From the NCBI GenBank assembly GCA_016235425.1, contig JACRLC010000006.1:1-64000 (forward strand): DNA of 64,000 bases. The letters are read 5' to 3'. Below the pieces are notes generated by a model. It saw only the letters and a program-made list of their open reading frames with translations, searched no databases and was not told the DNA's origin. Shown piece by piece: positions 32,333 to 40,722 of the stretch (position 1 is the first letter of the stretch; every line of letters starts with the position of its first letter). The position numbers and the translations under genes were made by a program. The DNA comes from Chloroflexota bacterium. GTDB taxonomy: Bacteria; Chloroflexota; Anaerolineae; Anaerolineales; Villigracilaceae.

Positions 32333-32944
32333 ATGTACTCTCGAGAACAGAAACTCCTGATCGCATTCCTGCAATCCATAACAAATATACCAAATGCGGA
32401 AATTGACAGGGCATTGGGTATTTTCCATTTATCCAAACTTCCCAAAAATCAGTTTTTGGTCAGCGCGGGCGAAATTCCTGCCACTCTGGGTTTTGTTGTT
32501 TCGGGTATCCTGCGGCTATACTACATTTCGGATTCCGGCTCTGAGTTTACCAAATCCTTCTGTGTTGAAGGTGACGTGGTGGCCGCATACACTGCGCTTC
32601 TCAACAATGAACCTTCGAAGCTTTTTATTCAGGCACTTGAAGATTGCGATCTGTTGGTTGCGGATTATCGGGAATATCAGTCAATCACAGCCAAACATCC
32701 CTGCTGGCACGCGGTAAATCAAAATATCGCAGAACGATTATTCATGAAAAAGGAAAAACGCGAAAGTTCCCTGCTTCTCGAAAGCGCTCAAAGCCGCTAC
32801 ATGAGATTTAGAAATGAATATCCAGGACTGGAGAATCGGGTGAAACAGCATTTGATAGCATCCTATCTGGGTATTACACCCGTCACGCTGAGTCGAATTC
32901 GGGCCAGACTGCGGAAATCCTTATCTTATGATAATGAAGATTAA
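32333..32944 (+). CDS. Crp/Fnr-family transcriptional regulator
   Basis: A 203-residue protein with a cyclic-nucleotide-binding-like beta-barrel (about 30-115: GEIPATLGFVVSGILRLYY) and a C-terminal helix-turn-helix (about 165-200: VKQHLIASYLGITPVTLSRIRARLRK). The phosphate-binding cassette with its Arg is not preserved, so cAMP binding is doubtful; this is typical of the Crp subgroup of small stress regulators. It is divergent from the PLP decarboxylase and upstream of an SDR gene and may control either. Confidence 0.85.
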   Translation: MYSREQKLLIAFLQSITNIPNAEIDRALGIFHLSKLPKNQFLVSAGEIPATLGFVVSGILRLYYISDSGSEFTKSFCVEGDVVAAYTALLNNEPSKLFIQALEDCDLLVADYREYQSITAKHPCWHAVNQNIAERLFMKKEKRESSLLLESAQSRYMRFRNEYPGLENRVKQHLIASYLGITPVTLSRIRARLRKSLSYDNED

Positions 32945-32992
32945 AAAAGTGAGTGGTACTCTAAGAGCATAAATCAATCTCTTGGAGAAAGA

Positions 32993-33718
32993 ATGAATAC
33001 CACAAATAACACTGTACTAATAACGGGGGGCACATCAGGCATAGGCTTTGCGCTCGCTAAAAAATTCCTGAGTGAAGACAACCATGTTATCGTCACGGGA
33101 AAAGATGAACGAAATTTTCTGCAGGCGCAGGCGGAGTGCCCGGGCCTTGAAACGTTTAAGGCGGACATGAACCATTTGGAAGATCTGGAGCGATTATCCC
33201 GTCAGTTTACCGATGTAAACATTTTGATCAATAATGCAGGGGTGCAATATAACTATGATTTTTCCGATCCAGCCATTCCAGTGGATCACATCCAAAAAGA
33301 ACTGCAAACCAATTTGGTTGGGCCGCTTCTGTTGATTAGATTGATGCTCCCGCATCTTATGACGAAACAAACAACGGCGATTGTAAACGTCTCATCTGGG
33401 CTGGGGATCGTTCCAAAACAAAGCGCCCCTGTCTATTGTGGGAGCAAGGCCGGGCTTCACTTGTTTACCAAATCCTTGCGCTGGCAACTCGAGGATACAG
33501 GCATTAAAGTTTTTGAAGTCATTCCTCCGATCGTGGATACGGCCATGACACGCGGACGTGGAGGAGGAAAAATCTCCCCTGAAGCATTGGTCGAAGAATT
33601 CTGGAATGGTTTTCAAAACGATAGATATGAGATGGCAATTGGTAGAACGAAACTGCTGGTTTTCATCCATCGCTTCCTGCCCAAATTGGCGGACAGAGTC
33701 ATGCGTAATGGGCTGTGA
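32993..33718 (+). CDS. Short-chain dehydrogenase/reductase (DltE-like)
   Basis: A 241-residue SDR: TGGTSGIGFALAKKF binds NAD(P), NNAGVQYNYDF is the NNAG motif, and the Ser with YCGSKAGLHLF (YxxxK) are catalytic. The spread of residues after the active site (IPPIVDTAMTRG) resembles DltE-type oxidoreductases. Substrate unknown. It follows the Crp-like regulator by 48 bases with GGAGAAAG before the ATG. Confidence 0.88.
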   Translation: MNTTNNTVLITGGTSGIGFALAKKFLSEDNHVIVTGKDERNFLQAQAECPGLETFKADMNHLEDLERLSRQFTDVNILINNAGVQYNYDFSDPAIPVDHIQKELQTNLVGPLLLIRLMLPHLMTKQTTAIVNVSSGLGIVPKQSAPVYCGSKAGLHLFTKSLRWQLEDTGIKVFEVIPPIVDTAMTRGRGGGKISPEALVEEFWNGFQNDRYEMAIGRTKLLVFIHRFLPKLADRVMRNGL

Positions 33719-33735
33719 TCGATATAAAATTGCAT

Positions 33736-33772
33736 GGCCAACTCCGCGTTCCTCGAGAACGCGGAGTTGGCC
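33736..33772. terminator. Bidirectional terminator hairpin
   Basis: A perfect 16-bp stem (arm GGCCAACTCCGCGTTC) with a 5-base loop between two convergent genes. Confidence 0.75.
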
Positions 33773-33783
33773 GTTTACTAGTC

Positions 33784-34662
33784 TTAATTCACCAAAGAAC
33801 GAATTATCTCTTCTGCATACTTTTTGAACAGCGATAGATGTCCCTCATTGGCATAGAACTTTGCCTGGATGTTGGGAATGGCTTCTGCCATATAACGTCC
33901 CATGGCAATGGGCGCATTCTTGTCCGATTCACCGTGCCACCAATAGACAGGTATTCGAATATCCTGCGGGCGGAAATCCCAATCGGTGACCATCAGGCGC
34001 GTATCGTGTTGCGCGCCGCGGGGTCCCTTGCGCAGCGCCTCTTTGATTATGCCAAGAAATCCTTTTTGGAACTCGGGATGGTGTGCCATGATGTTCCGAT
34101 CCGGTTCCGGTAAAGCTGCCATGGCATTGGCAATGACTTGTTTTGGCGCGAGGCGCGCCATGGCTCCCATCATGTTCAAAAACAGGTGTGAAAGCCAGGG
34201 CTTCTCATGCGAGAAGGCAAAGAAACGGAGGTTGTCCGCAGGGATGGTATCCGTGAGACCGGGGTGGGTGAAGGGCGCGGTGCCGCTGACGATGCCCGCT
34301 TTGATGATACGCTCTGGAATAGCGAGGGCGCATACCGCGGCATAGACGCCGCCCCCGGAGTATCCAAGAACGGCAAAGCGCTCAATTTTCAGATAATCTG
34401 CCAATGCGACGACATCCTTGGGCCAATCCATAAAACGACGGCCTGGCTGAAAATCAGAGAGACCGCTTCCTGGTCTATCGGGAGCGATCAGGCGGACATT
34501 CAATGCTTGCAACATCTCTTCGCTTCCAAAAAGGGCGAATTCGATTCGGGCGCTGGGCGAACCATGGAAATAAAAAAGCGGCGTTCCATCAGGCGAGCCG
34601 TATTCGTTATAACCAAGCATGCGGCCATCTGGCAAACGCACTTGCTGATCAAGTTTGGGCAT
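33784..34662 (-). CDS. Alpha/beta-hydrolase fold protein
   Basis: A 292-residue hydrolase: FYFHGSPSARIEF oxyanion region, GYSGGGVYAAVCAL nucleophile elbow, WWHGESDKNAPI acid region and a His in NEGHLSLF. N-terminus MPKLDQQVRLPDGRMLGYNEYG is typical of the proline-iminopeptidase-like hydrolases. I start at the ATG at 34662, preceded by GGAGAAG, 20 codons inside the longest frame. Substrate unknown. Confidence 0.85.
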   Translation of the reverse strand: MPKLDQQVRLPDGRMLGYNEYGSPDGTPLFYFHGSPSARIEFALFGSEEMLQALNVRLIAPDRPGSGLSDFQPGRRFMDWPKDVVALADYLKIERFAVLGYSGGGVYAAVCALAIPERIIKAGIVSGTAPFTHPGLTDTIPADNLRFFAFSHEKPWLSHLFLNMMGAMARLAPKQVIANAMAALPEPDRNIMAHHPEFQKGFLGIIKEALRKGPRGAQHDTRLMVTDWDFRPQDIRIPVYWWHGESDKNAPIAMGRYMAEAIPNIQAKFYANEGHLSLFKKYAEEIIRSLVN

Positions 34663-34737
34663 TACTTCTCCTGGATAAAATGCAGTCCGTATTATGGTGC
34701 GAACAAATACGCTGTTCGGCACTGTCCTGCAAAAATT

Positions 34738-34763
34738 CTCCGAGTTCTTTGGAGAACTCGGAG
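34738..34763. terminator. Terminator hairpin for the OsmC unit
   Basis: CTCCGAGTTCT and AGAACTCGGAG pair perfectly over 11 bp around TTGG; read on the minus strand a run AATTTTT follows. Confidence 0.7.
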
Positions 34764-34773
34764 TTCTGTTATT

Positions 34774-34972
34774 TTACACCAACATTCTGACGAGATTTTC
34801 CAGGAACCCAGCTGCATCGTCCCGATGCTTTTCGGGGGCGCCTGCATGAACTGGGCGGCTTCGGGGGGATTGATGATGACAATTAAGTCTTCGACATCAT
34901 CCAGTTTGACCTTGCTTTTGCGGGCGCGCGCGGCCATGACTTTGCCTTCGCCCGAAATCTGTCGCAGGGGTT
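34774..34972 (-). pseudogene. Degenerate 3' copy of the pyruvate dehydrogenase E2 gene
   Basis: The sequence matches the last part of pdhC (38328-38660): TTACACCAACAT(T/C)CTGAC, TTTTCCAGGAACCC, the region for DDVE-D and IINPPEAA, and FMQA. Two blocks are lost: 42 bases between two copies of CTTCGACATC (38547 and 38591 in pdhC) and a larger piece between GCxGCxTC words near 38385 and 38510, and about 26 bases with an inner hairpin are inserted. Neither catalytic His-Asp motif survives. It lies immediately downstream of osmC and has no start. Confidence 0.85.
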
Positions 34973-34976
34973 TCTG

Positions 34977-35408
34977 TCACCGCGAAAGCAATCGCGCAGT
35001 CAGCGTGGTGGGCACATTCGAAAGCGCCGCCGATACCGGGCAACTCTGCTTTACAGCCTCCGCGATCTCCTGAAATTTTTCGTTGCTGATTTCGGGCACG
35101 GCTGCCTCTGTTTCAAGATGTATCTTCGTAATGCGGTTCTTTCCGTCCACGAGTTCCATGGTCACCTGCACGCTGGTGTGGATGTGCTCCGGTGTGAAAC
35201 CAGCCTTGCCCAGGTTTGAACTGAGCGCCATTGAAAAACAACCTGCATGCGCCGCCCCGAGTAGTTCTTCGGGGTTGGTGCCTCTCCCATTTTCAAATCG
35301 GGAAGACCAGGTATAAGATCCTTCAAAGGCTCCACTGCCGAGTTTCATTTTTCCCCTTCCCTCTTTGAGGTTTCCATCCCAAACTGCTTCTGCATTTCGT
35401 ACGGCCAT
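34977..35408 (-). CDS. osmC: OsmC-type peroxiredoxin
   Basis: Reduces organic hydroperoxides in the cytoplasm. A 143-residue OsmC/Ohr protein with the two redox Cys in HAGCFSMALS and QSCPVSAALS and the early WDGNLKEGRG with its Arg. Subfamily: OsmC rather than Ohr, from SYTWSSRFENGRGTNPEELLGAA. Start at the ATG at 35408 with AGGAGA before it. Single gene ahead of the E2 relic. Confidence 0.93.
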   Translation of the reverse strand: MAVRNAEAVWDGNLKEGRGKMKLGSGAFEGSYTWSSRFENGRGTNPEELLGAAHAGCFSMALSSNLGKAGFTPEHIHTSVQVTMELVDGKNRITKIHLETEAAVPEISNEKFQEIAEAVKQSCPVSAALSNVPTTLTARLLSR

Positions 35409-35466
35409 TTCGATTCTCCTTTCCAACGGTAAGAATTATTTTTCCAATTTCATTAAATCACAGGTT

Positions 35467-35636
35467 TGTCATTCTGCCTGCACCGCCGTTCGCTGTGCGA
35501 AGGCGCAGTGCGCAGGCACGTGTGAGACGCCAGTGTTCTTCTGGCGGCGAAGGATCCCTGCGCTTGTGCCGAGACTCTTCACTCGCACATCGTCCTGCGT
35601 TCGGTGCAGGGAAGAACGCTCGCTCAGAGTGACATG
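35467..35636. repeat. GTCATTCTG/CAGAGTGACA dispersed repeat
   Basis: TTTGTCATTCTGCCTG at the left and CTCAGAGTGACATGA at the right are outer inverted halves, with GCGAAGGATCCC and GAGACTCTTCACTCGC inside. It occupies most of the 358-base space between osmC and the beta-helix gene; the rest holds a TATAAT at 35724-35729, upstream of the latter gene. Confidence 0.75.
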
Positions 35637-35766
35637 AAAATCGTAATTTTGGGATTATACATCACACTTAATCGAATAAATTGCAACTCTCATACAGCAA
35701 AATCACTTTGCTATACATTCCTGTATAATGAAAATGTGTACAAGTGGGTTTTGCTGGAAGGAGAGA

Positions 35767-37833
35767 ATGATGAATCCCAAATATCTGAAAACTCTCTCGC
35801 GGGGTATCGCCGTGTTTGTGCTGGCGGCGTTGCTGTTCGGCGCGCCGCTTCCAGCACGGGCAGTTGTTGCTCAGCTCCTGCCCGAAAACGCCAGTGCCGT
35901 CTTCACTCAATTGGACCTGTATCCCAATATCGAAACCATTGGGGTCGTTGTCAGCGGCACCAACCTGTCGAAGACAGCGCAACTAATGGTTCGTCAGAGC
36001 GATGACCCCACATGGCATTCTGCTCACCCGCTCGTGCGTATTGATGACGGCCGTCTCGTCGGCAGTTTGTTTGGGCTTTCTCCGGCCGCGTCTTACAGCA
36101 TCAAGGTGCTTGACGGGACTACCGAGATCAGCGGTTCGACCACTACGCAGCCAGACGGGCTTCAGTTCACGCCCTCGGTTATCCTGCATGTAAATGACGA
36201 CGCGTTGCCGGGCGGCAATGGCTCTGCGGCAGCGCCCTTCCAGACCATACAGGAGGGGGTCAACCATGCCGGCCCGGGGACACAAGTCCTGGTTGTTGAT
36301 GGCATTTATCGCGAGGCGGTCACATTCCCTGCTTCGGGTGTTGCGGGCAATTGGATACAGGTCAAGGCCGAAGGAAGTGGTGCAATCCTGGACGGCTCGG
36401 AGAATCTTACGGGAGACATCTGGACGCCTCATGAGTCGAAGGCACACGTATGGTTCACCAAAATCGGAGCATCCATCAGGTATCTAGCGCGTGACCAGAA
36501 ACGCTTCTACATGTACGACAGCCTTGCAGATCTTCTGCAGGGCCGTGGACACAACAACGTACCGATGAACGAGGGCTGGTACATCGAGCCAAGTACCTGG
36601 AAACTCTATCTGCGCAGCCTGGATGACCCTGCCAGCCATGCCTGGCAGGTGCCTCGTCTCAACCGCGCGTTCGAAGCGGCCAGCCGCGATTGGTTCTGGA
36701 TCGAAGGATTTGAAATACGGTTCTACGGCGGTACGGAATATGGCTGTGGTGTCTGTACGAAAAACGCCTCTCACGTGGTGATTCGCGGAAATAGGATTCA
36801 CAACCTGCAAACTGGCATCTTCGTTGATTGGGATGGGGGCGAGAATCAGGGCAACGACTCTCGAATCGAATTTAACGAAGTTTATGATCCGCCGGTGAAC
36901 GAATGGCCCTGGAACGCGGTCAAAGGCAGTTCGATGGAAGGCACTGCAGTCGTCGTCAGAGGCCACATCGGGGCGATTGTGCGCGGCAACGAAATACATC
37001 ACTTCTTCAATGGCATATACACTGGCTCATCAGCCGCCCTGGAGAATTCCGGGATTGCGTTTGATGCCGACATCTACAGCAACCATATCCATCACATTGG
37101 CGACGATGCGCTGGAGCCGGAAGGTACCTGCATCAATCATCGTTTTCGGAACAACACCATTGATACGAGTTTTGTCGGTATCTCCCTGGCTCCGGTTACC
37201 CAGGGTCCCACCTGGGTGTTGCGCTCGACCTTCACCAATTACACTGGCAGAGGCCTCAAATGGGACCGGAATTCTGATGGCATCGTGTTGATCTATCACA
37301 ACACAAGCTGGACGAATGCAAGCAGTGCAAATGCGATGGATCTAATCAGCCCGGTGCATAACGCGATTCTGCGCAACAACATTTTCCAGAGCAATGGGTA
37401 TGCGTTCGAGGAGGTTCCCACCGGATCGACGGGACATGACTGGAACAATGACAACTGGTACACCACGCGTGGGTCCAGCGGTCCTCACTTCAAGTGGGAG
37501 AACATACCGTATAACACGATCGGGGAGTTGTGTGCGGCGACAGGCCTTGAATGTACAGGGTATGAAAGTTTCCCCGGATTGACCAACCCGGGCGGCGGCG
37601 ATTTCACACTTCTTCCATCGAGTCCGAACATAGATCGGGGCGTCGTTATTCCCGGCATCAATGATGGTTTCGCGGGCAGTGCACCGGATGTGGGTGCCTA
37701 CGAATCTGTGCTTGATTCTGCTATCTTCGGAGATGTACCCCCCCAATTATTGGGCATGGACCTGGATCGAGCGTCTTTACAATGCCGGCATCACCAGCGG
37801 CTGTGCGACGAATCCTCTGCGCTACTGCCCTGA
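35767..37833 (+). CDS. Secreted right-handed beta-helix protein, 5' part of a frameshifted SLH protein
   Basis: About 688 residues. Signal peptide MMNPKYLKTLSRGIAVFV to PARAVVA, a beta-sandwich part about 35-130, then PGGNGSAAAPFQTIQEGVNHAGPGT, the start of a DUF1565-type parallel beta-helix with repeated NRIHN, NEIHHF, NHIHHIGDDA and NTIDTS turns up to about 640. These resemble polysaccharide-lyase-like surface proteins. Near the end the frame reaches FGDVPPQL and 28 junk codons, whereas frame +1 reads FGDVPPNYWAWTWIE and gives S-layer repeats. The break is at seven C in a row (37738-37744). I take the start at 35767 (AGGAGAGA before ATGATG). Confidence 0.8.
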   Translation: MMNPKYLKTLSRGIAVFVLAALLFGAPLPARAVVAQLLPENASAVFTQLDLYPNIETIGVVVSGTNLSKTAQLMVRQSDDPTWHSAHPLVRIDDGRLVGSLFGLSPAASYSIKVLDGTTEISGSTTTQPDGLQFTPSVILHVNDDALPGGNGSAAAPFQTIQEGVNHAGPGTQVLVVDGIYREAVTFPASGVAGNWIQVKAEGSGAILDGSENLTGDIWTPHESKAHVWFTKIGASIRYLARDQKRFYMYDSLADLLQGRGHNNVPMNEGWYIEPSTWKLYLRSLDDPASHAWQVPRLNRAFEAASRDWFWIEGFEIRFYGGTEYGCGVCTKNASHVVIRGNRIHNLQTGIFVDWDGGENQGNDSRIEFNEVYDPPVNEWPWNAVKGSSMEGTAVVVRGHIGAIVRGNEIHHFFNGIYTGSSAALENSGIAFDADIYSNHIHHIGDDALEPEGTCINHRFRNNTIDTSFVGISLAPVTQGPTWVLRSTFTNYTGRGLKWDRNSDGIVLIYHNTSWTNASSANAMDLISPVHNAILRNNIFQSNGYAFEEVPTGSTGHDWNNDNWYTTRGSSGPHFKWENIPYNTIGELCAATGLECTGYESFPGLTNPGGGDFTLLPSSPNIDRGVVIPGINDGFAGSAPDVGAYESVLDSAIFGDVPPQLLGMDLDRASLQCRHHQRLCDESSALLP

Positions 37834-38281
37834 AGATGGTGCCACTCGTGCGCAAATGGCCGTCTTCCTCGAGCGCGGGATGAACGGTTCATCCTATTTT
37901 CCGCCTCCAGCCACAGGCACTGTCTTTGAAGACGTGCCCGTCTCCTGCTGGGCGGCGGCCTGGATCGAAAAACTAGCCGCCGATGGCGTCACTGCTGGTT
38001 GCGCGGCAGGTCTGTATTGTCCCGACTATTTGGTGAGCCGCGCCCAGATGGCGGTCTTCCTGCTCAAGGCCAAATATGGTTCGTCATACACCCCGCCTGC
38101 TGTCGGGTCGGGCACGGGCTTCAACGATGTGCCTGTCACACATTGGGCGGCCGCCTGGATTAAGCAGTTGGCGGCGGAGGGCATCACCGGAGGGTGCGGA
38201 AGTGACATTTATTGTCCAGATAGCCTTGTCACGCGCGCACAGATGGCGGTTTTCCTGGTGAAGACGTTCAATTTGCCGTAA
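37745..38281 (+). CDS. Three S-layer homology-like repeats, 3' part of the frameshifted surface protein
   Basis: The frame continues the preceding protein after loss of one C. Three repeats of about 55 residues follow: NYWAWTWIERLYNAGITSGC...RAQMAVFLERG, FEDVPVSCWAAAWIEKLAADGVTAGC and FNDVPVTHWAAAWIKQLAAEGITGGC, each with YCPD and RAQMAVFL. Such SLH-like repeats anchor proteins in the cell envelope. Whether the break is a real slippery site (phase-variable or programmed) or a base error in the sequence cannot be told here. There is no own start codon with a ribosome site. Confidence 0.8.
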   Translation, partial: NYWAWTWIERLYNAGITSGCATNPLRYCPEDGATRAQMAVFLERGMNGSSYFPPPATGTVFEDVPVSCWAAAWIEKLAADGVTAGCAAGLYCPDYLVSRAQMAVFLLKAKYGSSYTPPAVGSGTGFNDVPVTHWAAAWIKQLAAEGITGGCGSDIYCPDSLVTRAQMAVFLVKTFNLP

Positions 38282-38327
38282 TTCTCAAAAAAGAGCGACA
38301 CACTTTTTGAAGTGCATCGCTTACCTT

Positions 38328-39572
38328 TTACACCAACATCCTGACAGGATTTTCCAGGAACCCCGCCAGCGCCTGCATGAACTGCGCCGCCTCCGCACCG
38401 TCGCTGACACGATGATCAACGGAGATGGTGGCTTTCATGCGCCAGCCCACTTTCAACTCGCCACTTTCTACAACTGGCACTTCTCTTGCGGAACTGATCG
38501 CCAATATCGCGGCTTCGGGTGGATTGATGATGGCAATGAAGTCTTCGACATCGTACATCCCCAGATTGGACGTGGAGAAGGTGGAACCTTCGACATCATC
38601 CGGCTTGACCTTGCCTTCGCGGGCACGCGCGGCCATGGCTTTGACTTCACCTGAGATTTGGCGCAATGTCTTTTGATCGGTGTCTTTGACAACGACGGTC
38701 ATCAAGCCGCCGGGAACTGTCACTGCCACGCCGACATGGACATGACCGAATTGAACGACCTCATTGCCCTTGATGGTCGCGTTCAGATTGGGGAATTGTC
38801 TCAGCGAGAGTGCCACGCCCTTGAGAATGAAGTCGTTGACGGAGACTTTTTCGTTGTCAGGCAAATACGCATTGATTTGCTTGCGCATGTCCAGCAACGC
38901 CTCCATTCTGAATTCGTGGGTGACGTAGAAGTGGGGGACGGTTTGCTTGGACTCGACGAGGCGGCGTCCGATGGCTTGGCGGAGTTTTGTCGTTTGGATG
39001 ACTTGGTCTTCAGTAGACGGTGGACGGTAGACGGTGGACGGTGGGACACTGATTACGGTCTGCGGTCTACGGTCTACGGTCAGCGCGCCGCCAGCCAACG
39101 CGGTCTCGATGTCTTTGCGGACAATTCGTCCGCCTGGGCCAGTGCCTTGCACGCGCGACAAATCCACTTTGTTGTCGCGGGCAATCTTCTTGGCAAGGGG
39201 TGAAGCTTTAACGGGACCCTCTTGAACGGCCGCGGCTGTTTGAGCAACGGGGGCAATTGTCGGGGCGGATGGAAGCGGTTTTTCATCCGCAACTTTTTTA
39301 CTGCTCACTGATAACTGTTCACTGATCACTTCGTCCGCCGAACCCACAACTGCAATCGGATCGCCAATTGGGACGATGCTTCCCGCTTCCACCAAAAGTT
39401 TGCGGACGACGCCGCTTGCAGAAGATTCGACTTCAACGGTGGCCTTGTCGGTTTCGATCTCGGCCAGCACGTCGCCTTTGTTGACGTTCTCGCCTTCGTT
39501 CTTCACCCAGCGGACGAGCAAACCTTCCTGCATGTCGAAGCCCAATTTGGGCATGTTAATTGTTTCGGCCAT
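38328..39572 (-). CDS. pdhC: Pyruvate dehydrogenase E2, dihydrolipoyl acetyltransferase
   Basis: Core of the pyruvate dehydrogenase complex; passes acetyl from lipoyl-Lys to CoA. 414 residues: lipoyl domain 1-75 with ETDKATVEVES (Lys43), a linker, the peripheral-subunit binding domain ASPLAKKIARDNKVDLSRVQGTG, a second linker, and the catalytic domain with DHRVSDGAEAA (His-Asp). The linkers contain repeat-derived stretches: EQLSVSSKKV from a CACTGATAACTG-type repeat and DRRPQTVISVPPSTVYRPPS from an ACGGTCTACGGTC-type repeat (39005-39085). Its start overlaps the end of pdhB. A broken copy of its 3' part lies at 34774. BCKDH/2-oxo acid variants are possible but the E1 set favours pyruvate. Confidence 0.92.
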   Translation of the reverse strand: MAETINMPKLGFDMQEGLLVRWVKNEGENVNKGDVLAEIETDKATVEVESSASGVVRKLLVEAGSIVPIGDPIAVVGSADEVISEQLSVSSKKVADEKPLPSAPTIAPVAQTAAAVQEGPVKASPLAKKIARDNKVDLSRVQGTGPGGRIVRKDIETALAGGALTVDRRPQTVISVPPSTVYRPPSTEDQVIQTTKLRQAIGRRLVESKQTVPHFYVTHEFRMEALLDMRKQINAYLPDNEKVSVNDFILKGVALSLRQFPNLNATIKGNEVVQFGHVHVGVAVTVPGGLMTVVVKDTDQKTLRQISGEVKAMAARAREGKVKPDDVEGSTFSTSNLGMYDVEDFIAIINPPEAAILAISSAREVPVVESGELKVGWRMKATISVDHRVSDGAEAAQFMQALAGFLENPVRMLV

Positions 39573-40546
39573 TATTTTAAGACCTCCTTCACCGCTTCGA
39601 TGATGTCGTGCACCTGCGGGAGCGCGGCCTGTTCGAGTGCGCGGTTGTAGGGAAGCGGGACTTCTTTTTGTGCGACGCGGATAATGGGCGCGTCGACGTA
39701 ATCGAATGCTTCTTCATAAATTCGGCTGACGATTTCCGAGCCAACGCCGTAGGACTTCCAACCCTCTTCGACGACGATGGCGCGATTCGTTTTCTTGAAC
39801 GACTCAAGCACGGGGCCCATATCCAGCGGGCGGAGTGTGCGAAGGTCAACGATTTCAGCTTCGATGTCTTCCTTGGCGAGTTCGTCGGCGGCCTTCATCG
39901 AAAGTTCGAGACCTTTGCAGTAGGTGACGATGGTGACGTCCCTGCCTGCGCGCTGGATTTTGGATTGACCAATTGGGATGAGATACTCGCCATCCGGCAC
40001 TTCGCCGCGGACTTGGTACATGGTGGCGTGCTCGATGAAGAGAATCGGATCGTTCGACCGGATGGCTGATTTGAGCAATCCTTTGGCATCTTCCGGCGTT
40101 CCAGGGCTGACGACTTTCAGGCCGGGGAAGTGTGCGAAGACCGCGTCGGGAGTCTGTGAGTGTGTCGCGCCAAGCTGGCGCCCGCCGCCGCCGACGGCGC
40201 GAATGACCATTGGGACGGAGAATTGTCCGCCGAACATATAGCGCAGTTTCGGCGCTTGATTGATGATGTAGTCCATCGCGGAGAATGCAAAGTTGATGGT
40301 CATCAATTCCGCGATGGGGCGCTGGCCGACCATCGCCGCGCCGATTGCCGCGCCGATGATTGCGTTCTCTGCAATCGGCGTATCCTTGATTCGTTGCGGG
40401 CCGTACTTGTCATAAAAGCCTTTGGTCACGGCATACGTGCCGCCCCAAACGCCGACCTCCTCGCCCATAATAAAGACCGCTGGATCGCGATCCATTTCTT
40501 CCATAAGTGCCTGCGAGATCGCCTCGCGCATTGTTATTTTCGCCAT
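39572..40546 (-). CDS. pdhB: Pyruvate dehydrogenase E1 beta subunit
   Basis: 324 residues; with E1 alpha forms the thiamine-diphosphate decarboxylase. MGEEVGVWGGTYAVTKG at the N-terminus and RIKDTPIAENAIIGAAIGAAM with its Glu contact the cofactor; the C-terminal half has VIVEEGWKSYGVGSEI. It lies between pdhA and pdhC on the minus strand and its stop overlaps the start of pdhC. AGGATTTAT spacing before the ATG at 40546 is weak but the N-terminus is right. Confidence 0.94.
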   Translation of the reverse strand: MAKITMREAISQALMEEMDRDPAVFIMGEEVGVWGGTYAVTKGFYDKYGPQRIKDTPIAENAIIGAAIGAAMVGQRPIAELMTINFAFSAMDYIINQAPKLRYMFGGQFSVPMVIRAVGGGGRQLGATHSQTPDAVFAHFPGLKVVSPGTPEDAKGLLKSAIRSNDPILFIEHATMYQVRGEVPDGEYLIPIGQSKIQRAGRDVTIVTYCKGLELSMKAADELAKEDIEAEIVDLRTLRPLDMGPVLESFKKTNRAIVVEEGWKSYGVGSEIVSRIYEEAFDYVDAPIIRVAQKEVPLPYNRALEQAALPQVHDIIEAVKEVLK

Positions 40547-40565
40547 AATAAATCCTCGTTATTCC

Positions 40566-40722
40566 GTAGGGGCGACCCTTGCGGTCGCCCAGGCTTGCGG
40601 TCGCCCAGGCTTGCGGTCGCCCAGGCTTGCGGTCGCCCTTTTGGACAGGGGCAAGCCCTGCCTTGCTGGACAGGGGCAAGCCCTGCCTTGCAACGGACAG
40701 GGGCAAGCCCTATCCCTACGAG
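40566..40722. repeat. Two tandem repeat blocks in the pdhA-pdhB spacer
   Basis: First block: four copies of a 16-base unit GCGGTCGCCCAGGCTT (about 40579-40640). Second block: three copies of GGACAGGGGCAAGCCCT with a variable link (about 40644-40715). The flanking GTAGGGG and CCCTAC are complementary, so the whole may fold. It lies in the operon between E1 alpha and E1 beta genes. Confidence 0.8.

Noticed and set aside
40574-40720. Possible CRISPR array
   Set aside because: Units follow each other without spacers, in two different unit lengths; this is plain tandem repetition, and no cas genes are near.
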